DNA of 64,000 bases from positions 124,001-188,000 of the forward strand of contig NZ_JAUSUR010000001.1 of assembly GCF_030814225.1 (NCBI RefSeq). The letters run 5' to 3'. Below, piece by piece: positions 1 to 7,986 of this stretch. Source of the DNA: Breznakia pachnodae (lineage in GTDB: Bacteria; Bacillota_I; Bacilli_A; Erysipelotrichales; Erysipelotrichaceae). Position 1 is the stretch's first letter; every line of letters begins with the position of its first letter. A program made the translations under genes and the position numbers. The notes under the pieces were generated by a model. The model had not been told where the DNA came from. It was given only the letters and a program-made list of their open reading frames with translations, and made no database searches.

Positions 1-123
1 AAACCCATAAGGGACAGGCATACCAAGATTTATCATCTCAGCTAAGTTAGCACCTTTTCCACCAAGCAAATCACGCATTTCACCGTTTCCTTCATGAAAC
101 GTATAAACAAACTTTTTCCCCAT
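1..123 (-). CDS. ppdK: Pyruvate, phosphate dikinase, N-terminal fragment
   Basis: The 41 visible residues begin [14 protein letters not shown] and continue with [12 protein letters not shown] and GMPVPYGF. These are the conserved first segments of the ATP-grasp nucleotide-binding domain of pyruvate phosphate dikinase, which interconverts pyruvate, ATP and phosphate with PEP, AMP and pyrophosphate. The rest of the gene lies beyond the left edge. The ATG is preceded by a strong AGGAGG ribosome binding site. The close relative PEP synthase shares the [10 protein letters not shown] motif, but the MxKKFVYxFxEG opening is typical of PPDK. Confidence 0.9.
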   Translation of the reverse strand, partial: MGKKFVYTFHEGNGEMRDLLGGKGANLAEMINLGMPVPYGF

Positions 124-247
124 AAAGAGACCTCCTTTTGTAATCGCTTTCATATTTACTATTATACCTAATTCGTAGACATAATTCTACTGTTTTTAGT
201 GTACCATAAAGCATTCCGAATGAAAAATCGACATTGCAGTAAGAAAA

Positions 248-268
248 AGCATCTTAAAATAAGATGCT
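248..268 (-). terminator. Terminator of the ABC exporter operon
   Basis: On the minus strand a perfect hairpin (AGCATCTT / AAGATGCT with a short AT loop) is followed by a T-run. It lies at the stop codon of the ABC permease gene and closes the regulator-ATPase-permease operon. Confidence 0.8.
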
Positions 269-908
269 ATAAGTCTACATTTTCAAAATTTTTGACTGAC
301 TTTTTATACGTTATCCAAATACTTATCGTAAACACAATGATTCCGACAATTAGTATTGGTAATTGATATATCATATCATTCATCGCAACACTATCAATCC
401 ATTGCACAAATGGAATATGTCCTAAACTCTCAATAACTAACATTCCTAAAACAACAGGAATTAGTGCCAATACAAATGATGTCCCCACCTTATAGGCAGT
501 TTTATAAAAACGTGTAAAGAATATATAATTAAACATTGCATAAACAATAAATCCAAATCCATAGAAAGCAATATTTGCGTTTAATCCAACTGCATTCCCT
601 TCACTAAATAAGTGGTAGCGAAGAATGGCAAATGGTACAGATAATAGAAGCTGTCCTAATTCTGCAATTAAGATAAGCATAAACTTCCCTTTGACTACAT
701 CACTTTTTTTCACTGGTAATAGTGCTGTATACACTGCATCATTGTTTTCTCTTGCAAACATAAAGGTAATTGCAGGACCAAGCGTTCCATATAAGAAAAT
801 AGTACTATATGGATAGGCTGGAACTAATACCAGACAACCAAGTGCTGCAAATATAAATAAATTTGGATGCGCAGCTAAGCGAATTTCTTTATACAATAAA
901 TTCTTCAT
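267..908 (-). CDS. ABC-2 type transporter permease subunit
   Basis: This is an approximately 213-residue hydrophobic protein with about six predicted membrane segments, and its gene overlaps the end of the ATP-binding subunit gene. It fits the small ABC-2 permeases that pair with a single ATPase in antimicrobial-resistance or efflux systems. An ATG at 914 is also open, but AAGGG lies about seven bases before the ATG at 908, so 908 is the likelier start. The substrate cannot be told from sequence. The overlap implies translational coupling with the ATPase. Confidence 0.75.
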   Translation of the reverse strand: MKNLLYKEIRLAAHPNLFIFAALGCLVLVPAYPYSTIFLYGTLGPAITFMFARENNDAVYTALLPVKKSDVVKGKFMLILIAELGQLLLSVPFAILRYHLFSEGNAVGLNANIAFYGFGFIVYAMFNYIFFTRFYKTAYKVGTSFVLALIPVVLGMLVIESLGHIPFVQWIDSVAMNDMIYQLPILIVGIIVFTISIWITYKKSVKNFENVDL

Positions 909-1644
909 TTCCATCCCTTCTTTCTAAACGAACCATAATCTCTTCCATTCCAACTGTTTCTTCTCCAGATTCTTTCAAATATTGATATTGTTTAATAAAC
1001 GCTTGTTTATCGCAACTAGTCAGTACTTTTCCTTTTTGAATATACGTGATATCATCTGCACATTTCTCTAAATCGGAAATAATATGTGTTGAAAACAATA
1101 TACTTCTTGTCTTATCTTTTACTAATGTTTGAAATAGATGTATCAATTCATCTCTTGATACTGGATCCAATCCACTGGTTGGCTCATCAAATATAAGTAA
1201 CTTTGCCTGATGTGAAAGTGCCAATGTGAGTAGATATTTTACCTTCATTCCATTTGATAATTCTTTTACTTTCTTCTTTTCATCTAATTCAAAGTATTTC
1301 ATATACTTTTGATAAGTCTTTTCATCCCAATTTTTATAGAAACGTTTTGTAACATTGGTAATTGTCGATAACTTCTTTAGATTATAGAAATCAATTCCAC
1401 CTAATACTACACCAATTTCCTGCTTCCATTCTTGTTCTTCATTGTAGAAGTCAAAACCTAGTACATCTATTTCTCCTGAGTCTTTCTTTACCATGTTTAA
1501 TACGGATTTGATAATAGTACTTTTACCCGCACCATTCTTTCCTATTAACCCCATGATTTTACCTTCTTCCATCTCAAAAGAAACATCTTTCAGTTGAAAT
1601 CCAGTATAACTTTTATTTAGTTGATTAATTCTTAATGCATTCAT
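889..1644 (-). CDS. ABC transporter ATP-binding protein
   Basis: This is a 251-residue ABC ATPase. Walker A reads GKNGAGKS, the signature loop is LSNGM, Walker B is LLIFDEP and an H-loop histidine sits in FSTHIISD. The signature LSNG instead of LSGG is common in the BcrA/CcmA-like exporter subfamily. It lies between an XRE-AbrB regulator (4-base overlap) and the ABC-2 permease, a three-gene layout usual for inducible exporters of peptides or drugs. It probably energises the neighbouring permease; the substrate is unknown. Confidence 0.9.
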   Translation of the reverse strand: MNALRINQLNKSYTGFQLKDVSFEMEEGKIMGLIGKNGAGKSTIIKSVLNMVKKDSGEIDVLGFDFYNEEQEWKQEIGVVLGGIDFYNLKKLSTITNVTKRFYKNWDEKTYQKYMKYFELDEKKKVKELSNGMKVKYLLTLALSHQAKLLIFDEPTSGLDPVSRDELIHLFQTLVKDKTRSILFSTHIISDLEKCADDITYIQKGKVLTSCDKQAFIKQYQYLKESGEETVGMEEIMVRLERRDGNEEFIV

Positions 1645-2099
1645 TCTTCATCATCCTTATCTGTCGCTACATTCTTATTAATCATTGTTGTCAAATGGGT
1701 CATATATTTAGCTGGTACTAGTGCAATACCTGCAGTTCCAGGATTTTCATCAGTGAATACGATCAGTTTATCTCCTGCTTTTAAATCAAACATCTCTCGT
1801 GTGTCTTTTGGTAAGACTACCTGTCCACGTTCCTGTAATGTAACAAGTCCCATAATATGTTTTCCTTTAGGTCCAATTGGTTGTCCAATTTTTGATTCAT
1901 CATGATGAAGTAAATCCTCCAGTGCTACATCATATAAATCTGCCAATGCTATGCAATTGATAATATCAGGAAGGGTTTCTCCACTTTCCCATTTTGCAAT
2001 CGCCTGACGACTTACTCCAATCTTTTCAGCCACATCTTCCTGCGAGTATTTTGCACTCTTTCTTAAATATGTTAAATTCTTTTGAATCATGATTTTCAT
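1641..2099 (-). CDS. XRE-family regulator with C-terminal AbrB/SpoVT domain
   Basis: This 152-residue protein has two domains. Residues about 5-60 form an XRE-type helix-turn-helix (YSQEDVAEKIGVSRQAIAKW). Residues about 85-125 resemble an AbrB/SpoVT swapped-hairpin domain (LQERGQVVLPKDTREMF). It probably controls the exporter operon that it heads, since its stop overlaps the ATPase start. An in-frame start 14 codons upstream exists, but AAAGGTG lies eight bases before the ATG at 2099, which I prefer. Confidence 0.85.
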   Translation of the reverse strand: MKIMIQKNLTYLRKSAKYSQEDVAEKIGVSRQAIAKWESGETLPDIINCIALADLYDVALEDLLHHDESKIGQPIGPKGKHIMGLVTLQERGQVVLPKDTREMFDLKAGDKLIVFTDENPGTAGIALVPAKYMTHLTTMINKNVATDKDDEE

Positions 2100-2202
2100 A
2101 CTTTTCACACCTTTCATATATTTCGTACTTTTATTGTACAATCATATTTCCATTATCACCACCAACTTTCGATAACATTTTTTGTATGTTTTAGTTGCAT
2201 AA

Positions 2203-2230
2203 GAAAAAGAGTGAGAAATCCCCACTCTTT
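2203..2230 (-). terminator. Terminator of valS
   Basis: The minus-strand hairpin AAAGAGTG / CACTCTTT is followed by TTTTTCTT just after the valS stop codon. Confidence 0.8.
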
Positions 2231-2233
2231 GCA

Positions 2234-4852
2234 TTACTTCTGTAATTCGTTTAAACGGTTGGTTACAATTTCAAATTGTGATTTATAACCTTCCAGTTTT
2301 TCTTTTTCAGCATTTACTTTTGCTTCAGGAGCTTTGTTTACAAAGTTAGGATTGGCAAGCATTCCTTCTCCACGTTTAATTTCTTGTTGAAGTTTTGATT
2401 GTTCCTGTTTCAAACGTTCAATTTCTTCATCAATATTTACTAGTGCTGCCAAAGGAACCGAAATCGATCCTTGAACAATTGGTCTTACCACCATTTCTTC
2501 AGCACTTGCCTGTGCAATCCAGTTGGCACGACACATTTGATTTAGTAATGATGAAATAAATTCATTCACTTCTTCGATGTTTCCTTCACTATCATTAACA
2601 ATTACGTCAATCTCAGCACTTGGTTTCAACTTATAAGCAGCTTTGATTTCACGTACTGCACTTACCATTGACAACAAACGTTTTACTTCTTCCATTTCTG
2701 TATTTGAAATATCTGTAGGTATTACTGTTGGCCATGATTCTAAATTAATACTGTCTTGTGTATGTGGAAGTGATAAATAAATCTCTTCTGATACAAATGG
2801 CATAAATGGATGAACCATCTTTAAGATTCCTTCCAGTACTACTAATAATGTAGATTTAGCAGCAAGTTTTACTGCTTCATCTTCACTTTGTAGTTCGGCT
2901 TTTGATAATTCAATATACCAGCTACAGAAATCATCCCAGATAAAACTGTATAATTCATTACCAACTAATGCAAATTCATATTTATCCATATTTGCAGTAA
3001 CGTTTGTTAATGTTTCGTTGAAGCGATTTAAAATCCACTTGTCAATCGTACTTGCATTTGTAAGATCAACATTGCTTACTTCAAATTCATCTCCTAAATG
3101 CATCAGTACAAATTTTGAAGCATTATAGATTTTATTAATAAAGTTACTAGAACTTTCTACTTTTTCTTCAATATAACGTAAATCTTGTCCTGGTGTTGAA
3201 TTTGTTGTTAGGAAGAAACGCATCGCATCACAACCATGTTTTTCAACTACTTCCATTGGGTCTACACCATTCCCCAGTGACTTTGACATCTTACGTCCCT
3301 GATCATCACGTACCAATCCATGGATAAGTACATCCTTAAATGGTCTTGAGTCTGTACAATAACGTGCCTGGAACGCCATACGAGCTACCCAGAAGAAGAT
3401 TATGTCATAACCTGTCACAAGGGTATCATTTGGATAATAACGCTTGTAATCGTCGCTCTCGTGTGGCCAACCTAATGTTGAGAACGGCCATAGTGCACTT
3501 GAAAACCAAGTATCTAGTACATCTTCATCTTGTTGCCAGCTATCTAAGTCTTTTGGTGGTTCTTCACCTACATAGATTTCCCCTGTATCTTTGTGATACC
3601 AGGCTGGGATTCTGTGTCCCCACCATAATTGTCTTGAAATACACCAGTCTTCAATTTTTTCTAACCATTGGTGAAAGGTGTGCTCAAAACGTTTTGGTGT
3701 AAAGTGAATCTTTTCATCTTCGATTTCTTGATTCTTTAATACTTCATCAGCCAGTGGTCTCATTTTAACAAACCATTGTTTTGACAAGTATGGTTCTACT
3801 ACTGCATCCGTACGTTCTGAGTGACCAACCTGATGCATATGTTTTTTAATCTCTACCAGATTACCTGCTGCTTTGATATCTTCTACCAGTTGTTTACGAC
3901 AATCAAAACGATCCATGCCTTCATATTTACCACATAAATCATTCATTGTTCCATCTGGATTCATACAAATTGGTTTTGGTAAGTTATACTTTTCTCCAAT
4001 TGTAAAGTCATTCGGATCATGTGCAGGTGTACACTTCATTACCCCTGTACCAAACTCCACATCAATATAGTCATCTGTTATAATTGGCAGTTTTTCACCA
4101 TTTGCTGGATTGATTACATGTAATCCAACAACATCTGTATAACGCTTATCATCTGGATGAACTACTACACAAACATCTCCAAACATTGTTTCTGGACGAG
4201 TAGTTGCAACATGTAACTTCTGTCCTGTTTCTACTACCTCATATACAAAGGTGTACATTGCACCTTCAATTTCTTTATGAATTACTTCGATATTAGAAAG
4301 CGCTGTCTGTGCATCTGGATCCCAGTTAATAATTCGTTCACCTTGATAGATTAATCCATCATTGTATAAATCAACGAATACTTTCTTAACTGCTTCACTT
4401 AATCCATCATCAAGGGTGAAACGCTCTCTTGTATAATCCAAAGATAAACCTAGCGTAGCCCACTGTTCACGAATATGTTTTGCATATTCATGTTTCCAGT
4501 TCCAAGCATGTTCTAAGAACTTCTCACGTCCTATATCATAGCGAGAGATTCCTTGTTCCTTTAAGCGTTCATCTACCTTTGCCTGTGTCGCGATACCAGC
4601 ATGATCCATACCCGATACCCATAGTACATCAAATCCCTGCAGACGTTTGTATCTCGCAACGATATCCTGTAATGTCGTATCCCAGGCATGACCTAGATGT
4701 AACTTACCAGTTACATTTGGTGGAGGTATCACCATACTGAAGGCTTGCTTACTTTTATCTCCTGCAGTAAAGTAACCTTGTTTTACCCAGTGATCATAAT
4801 ATTTATTTTCGATTTTTATATGATCATATTTTACATCTAACTTGTTTCTCAT
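2234..4852 (-). CDS. valS: Valine-tRNA ligase
   Basis: This class I aminoacyl-tRNA synthetase of about 872 residues charges tRNA-Val. The HIGH motif appears as PPNVTGKLHLGHAW and the KMSKS motif as GRKMSKSLGNG. The connective editing domain (ATTRPETMFGD) lies between them, and the C-terminal coiled-coil arm characteristic of ValRS is present (EEIERLKQEQSKLQQEI). An upstream in-frame start overlaps the GNAT gene, but AGAGG lies about seven bases before the ATG at 4852. It is the second gene after a T-box leader, so transcription should rise when tRNA-Val is uncharged. Confidence 0.97.
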   Translation of the reverse strand: MRNKLDVKYDHIKIENKYYDHWVKQGYFTAGDKSKQAFSMVIPPPNVTGKLHLGHAWDTTLQDIVARYKRLQGFDVLWVSGMDHAGIATQAKVDERLKEQGISRYDIGREKFLEHAWNWKHEYAKHIREQWATLGLSLDYTRERFTLDDGLSEAVKKVFVDLYNDGLIYQGERIINWDPDAQTALSNIEVIHKEIEGAMYTFVYEVVETGQKLHVATTRPETMFGDVCVVVHPDDKRYTDVVGLHVINPANGEKLPIITDDYIDVEFGTGVMKCTPAHDPNDFTIGEKYNLPKPICMNPDGTMNDLCGKYEGMDRFDCRKQLVEDIKAAGNLVEIKKHMHQVGHSERTDAVVEPYLSKQWFVKMRPLADEVLKNQEIEDEKIHFTPKRFEHTFHQWLEKIEDWCISRQLWWGHRIPAWYHKDTGEIYVGEEPPKDLDSWQQDEDVLDTWFSSALWPFSTLGWPHESDDYKRYYPNDTLVTGYDIIFFWVARMAFQARYCTDSRPFKDVLIHGLVRDDQGRKMSKSLGNGVDPMEVVEKHGCDAMRFFLTTNSTPGQDLRYIEEKVESSSNFINKIYNASKFVLMHLGDEFEVSNVDLTNASTIDKWILNRFNETLTNVTANMDKYEFALVGNELYSFIWDDFCSWYIELSKAELQSEDEAVKLAAKSTLLVVLEGILKMVHPFMPFVSEEIYLSLPHTQDSINLESWPTVIPTDISNTEMEEVKRLLSMVSAVREIKAAYKLKPSAEIDVIVNDSEGNIEEVNEFISSLLNQMCRANWIAQASAEEMVVRPIVQGSISVPLAALVNIDEEIERLKQEQSKLQQEIKRGEGMLANPNFVNKAPEAKVNAEKEKLEGYKSQFEIVTNRLNELQK

Positions 4853-4862
4853 ATCTTTTCCT

Positions 4863-5387
4863 CTAACTTTCTTCATTTCTTACCACAAATAAGAAATGAG
4901 GCATATCGATTCCTCGATAGTGTTTTATATATCTTTTTTCAATGTGCATACCATTACGAATTGCAACATTCATGGAAGCAATATTCGTATCACGAATAAT
5001 TGAATATACAGCATCTGTTTTTAATACATTGAATGCATAATCTCTACAGCCTCTGGCTGCTTCTGCTGCATAACCCTTATGCCAGTGATTCTTATGGAAT
5101 AAATAACCAACTTCTAACAATTCCTTACCTTCCACATTCTGGACAGTAATTCCACACTGACCAATCATTTCATCATTCGCTTTTAAGACGACAGCCCATA
5201 AACCATGTCCATGTTGTTTGTAACTATCAAGTAACCAATTCATCCAATTTTTTACTTCTTCATCACTGAATGCACCTTCATAAGCATACATGGTTTCTTC
5301 ATCTTGTAATATTGATGATAATGATGCATAATCATCATTGCTCATCTCTCGTAGATACAAACGTTCAGTTTCAATTAAATGATTCAT
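4863..5387 (-). CDS. GNAT-family N-acetyltransferase (RimJ/RimL-like)
   Basis: This 174-residue protein begins with the IETERLYLREMSNDDY strand typical of RimJ/RimL-like acetyltransferases. It has the acetyl-CoA loop region around KGYAAEAARGCRDYAF and the conserved end NVAIRNGMHIEKRYIKHYRG. Such enzymes acetylate ribosomal proteins, antibiotics or small amines; the substrate here is not evident. A good ribosome binding site (AAGGGGG) precedes the ATG. The gene sits between the T-box terminator and valS, so it appears to be under tRNA-Val control. Confidence 0.88.
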   Translation of the reverse strand: MNHLIETERLYLREMSNDDYASLSSILQDEETMYAYEGAFSDEEVKNWMNWLLDSYKQHGHGLWAVVLKANDEMIGQCGITVQNVEGKELLEVGYLFHKNHWHKGYAAEAARGCRDYAFNVLKTDAVYSIIRDTNIASMNVAIRNGMHIEKRYIKHYRGIDMPHFLFVVRNEES

Positions 5388-5395
5388 TTTACCCC

Positions 5396-5622
5396 CTTAA
5401 AAATAAAAAAGCACTCATCCAAAGGACGAATGCTCGTGGTACCACCTTACTTCACGCCTAACAGCGCCTTTAACATGTAACGTATGTGACTCGGATCATC
5501 CTACTGTTAGTTCAGACAACCTACTCCTAGACTACCTTCCTTTAATTCGTCCATCTTTTTTCACCAACCAAAGACTCTCTATGTTTCAGATATTAAAGTA
5601 CTCCTTCTATTCTTCGTATTTA
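5396..5622 (-). promoter_or_regulatory. T-box leader for the GNAT-valS operon
   Basis: On the minus strand the T-box signature AAGGTGGTACCACG is followed by an 11-bp terminator hairpin (AGCATTCGTCC / GGATGAGTGCT) and a T-run. Upstream are stem I elements, including an AGAGA / GGTTGGTG distal loop pair and an AGGAGTAC bulge segment. Near the specifier position the text reads GGTAGTCTAGG, which offers a GTA or GTC valine codon; which one is used is inference. This fits uncharged tRNA-Val as effector. It controls the two genes that follow. Confidence 0.93.
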
Positions 5623-5628
5623 TTTCAT

Positions 5629-5657
5629 ATTATAACAACATCAAGGTAAATATTCAA
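5629..5657 (-). promoter_or_regulatory. Promoter of the T-box-valS operon
   Basis: The minus strand reads TTGAAT, a 17-base spacer, then TATAAT. The position puts the transcription start just before the T-box stem I. The -35 box lies immediately after the stop codon of the flavodiiron gene. Confidence 0.7.
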
Positions 5658-5659
5658 CC

Positions 5660-6847
5660 TTAAATCTTGCTAATGAAGTTACGTGCATATGCACGAATCT
5701 CTTCTCTTTGTGCATCACTTGGTTTAAACAATACACGATATCCATCATCAACAACTTTCATCCGTTGCTGTTTCAAACGTACCAATAAATTAGGAACGGC
5801 TTCTCCACTCCATCCATAGCTACCAAATGCAGATACTTTTTTCACTCCATGATAACCACTAATCATACGATTCATAATATTGTAAATTGGAGGTAGTGCA
5901 TCAGCAAGTATTGTACATGATCCATATAAAATCGCATCTGCCTGTACCATTTCATCAAATACCATATCATTATCTGTAACTACTAAATCATACATTTCAC
6001 AATCCATGTTGTTCGCTCTTACTTCTTCACAAATAATTTCAGCAATCTCTTTTGTATATCCATATGCAGTAACATAAGGAATTACAACTTTTACACGCTC
6101 ATTCTTTACTTCATTCGCAAAGTCAGCATACTTTTGAATTGCATGATCAATCTCTGTATCAATAATCAAACCATGACCTGGTGCAATTAAATCAATATCC
6201 AAAGGTTTAATCTTTTCTAACGCCTTTTTGATAAATGGTTTAAATGGACTCATAATCATTGTTGTATAGTATTGGAATGCATCTTCATAATTCGTTCTGT
6301 CTTTTACATTCGACAATAACATTTCATCACTTGCATAATGTGCTCCAAATGAATCACAAGTTACAAGCGTTTTATCTTCAACAATATACGTATAAATCGT
6401 ATCAGGCCAATGCAAGTTCGGTACACTTAAGAATCGTAATGTCTTATTCCCTACCTTTAACTCTTCGTTGTCTTTTACAATCATTGAATTAAAGTTTCCA
6501 TTTACAATTTCATTTAAGTTACGGTTTGCGGCAAAGCTAGATACAACTGAAATGTTTGGATTCATTTCTAATAGTCGCTGTACTGATCCACTATGATCAG
6601 GTTCTGTATGTGAACATACAATATACTTAATATCTTCAATACTTGTTAATTCTTTTACCTTTTCAATATATTGGTCAAAAAACTTCACTTTCACTGTTTC
6701 AAATAACACAACACCACTATCTGTCTTCAACAGATAAGAATTGTAAGTAGTTCCATATTCGGTTTCCATTATAATATCAAAAACTTTTAGTTCTCGATCC
6801 TGAACCCCAATCCAATAAAAATCATCCTTCAATTTTAAAATATTCAT
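5660..6847 (-). CDS. Flavodiiron protein (FprA-type oxygen/NO reductase)
   Basis: This 395-residue protein has an N-terminal metallo-beta-lactamase-like diiron domain with the flavodiiron signature HTEPDH (H80, E82, D84, H85) in place of HxHxDH, and a later APGHG ligand segment. A C-terminal flavodoxin-like FMN domain starts near VIPYVTAYGYTKEIAE. Such proteins reduce O2 to water or NO to N2O in the anaerobic cytoplasm, drawing electrons from rubredoxin or a flavoprotein. The start at 6847 is chosen because AGGAG lies seven bases upstream; an in-frame start eight codons earlier lacks a site. It is monocistronic. Confidence 0.93.
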   Translation of the reverse strand: MNILKLKDDFYWIGVQDRELKVFDIIMETEYGTTYNSYLLKTDSGVVLFETVKVKFFDQYIEKVKELTSIEDIKYIVCSHTEPDHSGSVQRLLEMNPNISVVSSFAANRNLNEIVNGNFNSMIVKDNEELKVGNKTLRFLSVPNLHWPDTIYTYIVEDKTLVTCDSFGAHYASDEMLLSNVKDRTNYEDAFQYYTTMIMSPFKPFIKKALEKIKPLDIDLIAPGHGLIIDTEIDHAIQKYADFANEVKNERVKVVIPYVTAYGYTKEIAEIICEEVRANNMDCEMYDLVVTDNDMVFDEMVQADAILYGSCTILADALPPIYNIMNRMISGYHGVKKVSAFGSYGWSGEAVPNLLVRLKQQRMKVVDDGYRVLFKPSDAQREEIRAYARNFISKI

Positions 6848-6982
6848 GTTTGTTCTCCTATTTTCGTACATTATAAGTATATAAATTTTTCGTGTGACTT
6901 ACAAACTGTTTGCTCGCTTTTGAGGCAAATTTTACATTTTATTACCTTTTATGATACAGTAAACGTAAGAAAGGAGGATATT

Positions 6983-7300
6983 ATGTCAAAGGCAAGTATG
7001 ATTGCTTCTCTACTTCTTGAAGGTAAAACAATTGAAAAGTACAAAGAAGCAGGAAATAGTATGTTGCCGATTCTAAAATCAAATCAGCCTGTAACCTTAG
7101 TTCCGGTAAGTGATATTGATTTGAAAGAAAATGATATTGTGTTTTGTAAAGTGAAAGGTAATTATTATACGCATAAAATTACTGGAATCAAAAAACAGAA
7201 AGATAATATCAAGTATCAGATTTCCAACAATCATGGATTTATCAATGGTTGGATTAAGAAAGAGAATATTTATGGAATCGTAACAAAGATTTGGAAATAG
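6983..7300 (+). CDS. S24/S26 peptidase-like small protein
   Basis: This 105-residue protein has GNSMLPIL, the signature around the nucleophilic serine of S24/S26 peptidases (LexA and signal peptidase fold), followed by beta strands ENDIVFCKVKGNYYTHKI and a C-terminal NHGFINGWI. The region where the catalytic lysine is usual reads YYTHKI, so activity is uncertain, and there is neither a DNA-binding domain nor a membrane anchor. A strong AAAGGAGG site precedes the ATG at 6983. It is the only plus-strand gene in the first 31 kb and resembles stand-alone S24-like proteins of unknown role. Confidence 0.7.
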   Translation: MSKASMIASLLLEGKTIEKYKEAGNSMLPILKSNQPVTLVPVSDIDLKENDIVFCKVKGNYYTHKITGIKKQKDNIKYQISNNHGFINGWIKKENIYGIVTKIWK

Positions 7301-7317
7301 TATTTCCAGATAACATA

Positions 7318-7380
7318 TGTTTGTATAGTTTAACGGGAAAACAGCAATAGCAGAACAAGGTTCAATTCCTTAAACAAGCA
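7318..7380 (+). other. tRNA-like remnant
   Basis: A 7-base acceptor-like segment (TGTTTGT) pairs with ACAAGCA. A D-arm-like GTTT-loop-AAAC containing GGG and a T-arm-like AAGG-TTCAATT-CCTT sit in the right order. Only 14 bases lie where the anticodon arm should be, and there is no CCA end. It looks like a decayed or rearranged tRNA rather than a working gene. Chance resemblance is possible. Confidence 0.3.
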
Positions 7381-7381
7381 C

Positions 7382-7406
7382 AAAAAAAAGAGGACGTGGT
7401 CCTCTT
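7382..7406 (-). terminator. Terminator after engB
   Basis: The minus-strand hairpin AAGAGGAC / GTCCTCTT is followed by eight T residues and overlaps the engB stop codon. Confidence 0.85.
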
Positions 7407-7986
7407 AATATAATGATTCTATTTTTTTCCAAGCTGCATCTACTCCTAATCTAGTTTCGCTAGAGAAAGGAATAATTGATTCAACTGGCAATTCAAGAAC
7501 TTCACTGATTTTCAGTAGGTTCTTTTTTCTTTCGTTCTTTTTTAGCTTATCAAATTTTGTAGCAATCACAATTGTATTCATCTGATGATAACGAGCAAAT
7601 TCAATCATCGTAACATCATCTTCTGTTGGTTTATGACGACTATCTACAATTAATACCAACCCAACCTTCTGTTCTCGATTTGCGAAATAATCTTCCATCA
7701 TGTCGCCAAACTGCATCAGTTGTTTCTTTGAAATATTTGCATATCCATAACCAGGAACATCCACAAACATCAATTCATCATCAATGTTGAAGAAGTTTAA
7801 TAATCTTGTCTTCCCTGGAGTATTTCCAACATATGCTAATTTCTTACGATTGGTAATTGTATTAATAAAACTTGATTTACCAACGTTACTTCTTCCAGCT
7901 AATACAACTTCAGGTAACGTTGTATCTGGCCAAGACTCACGGTCTGGCGCAGATATAACTAATTCACATTTGTTACAGGTTCTCAT
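7405..7986 (-). CDS. engB: Ribosome biogenesis GTPase YsxC/EngB
   Basis: This 193-residue TRAFAC GTPase is required for late assembly of the 50S subunit in related bacteria. G1 is GRSNVGKSS, the G2 region contains NTPGKT, G3 is DVPGYG, G4 is TKFDK and G5 is SSETRLG. The gene overlaps the lon stop codon by one base, the conserved lon-engB pairing of Firmicutes, so it is probably co-transcribed with lon from the CIRCE-regulated promoter. Confidence 0.96.
   Translation of the reverse strand: MRTCNKCELVISAPDRESWPDTTLPEVVLAGRSNVGKSSFINTITNRKKLAYVGNTPGKTRLLNFFNIDDELMFVDVPGYGYANISKKQLMQFGDMMEDYFANREQKVGLVLIVDSRHKPTEDDVTMIEFARYHQMNTIVIATKFDKLKKNERKKNLLKISEVLELPVESIIPFSSETRLGVDAAWKKIESLY

Noticed and set aside
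3340-4740. Several plus-strand frames of 65-120 residues
   Set aside because: They lie entirely inside valS on the opposite strand, lack ribosome binding sites and have His/Leu-rich antisense composition.
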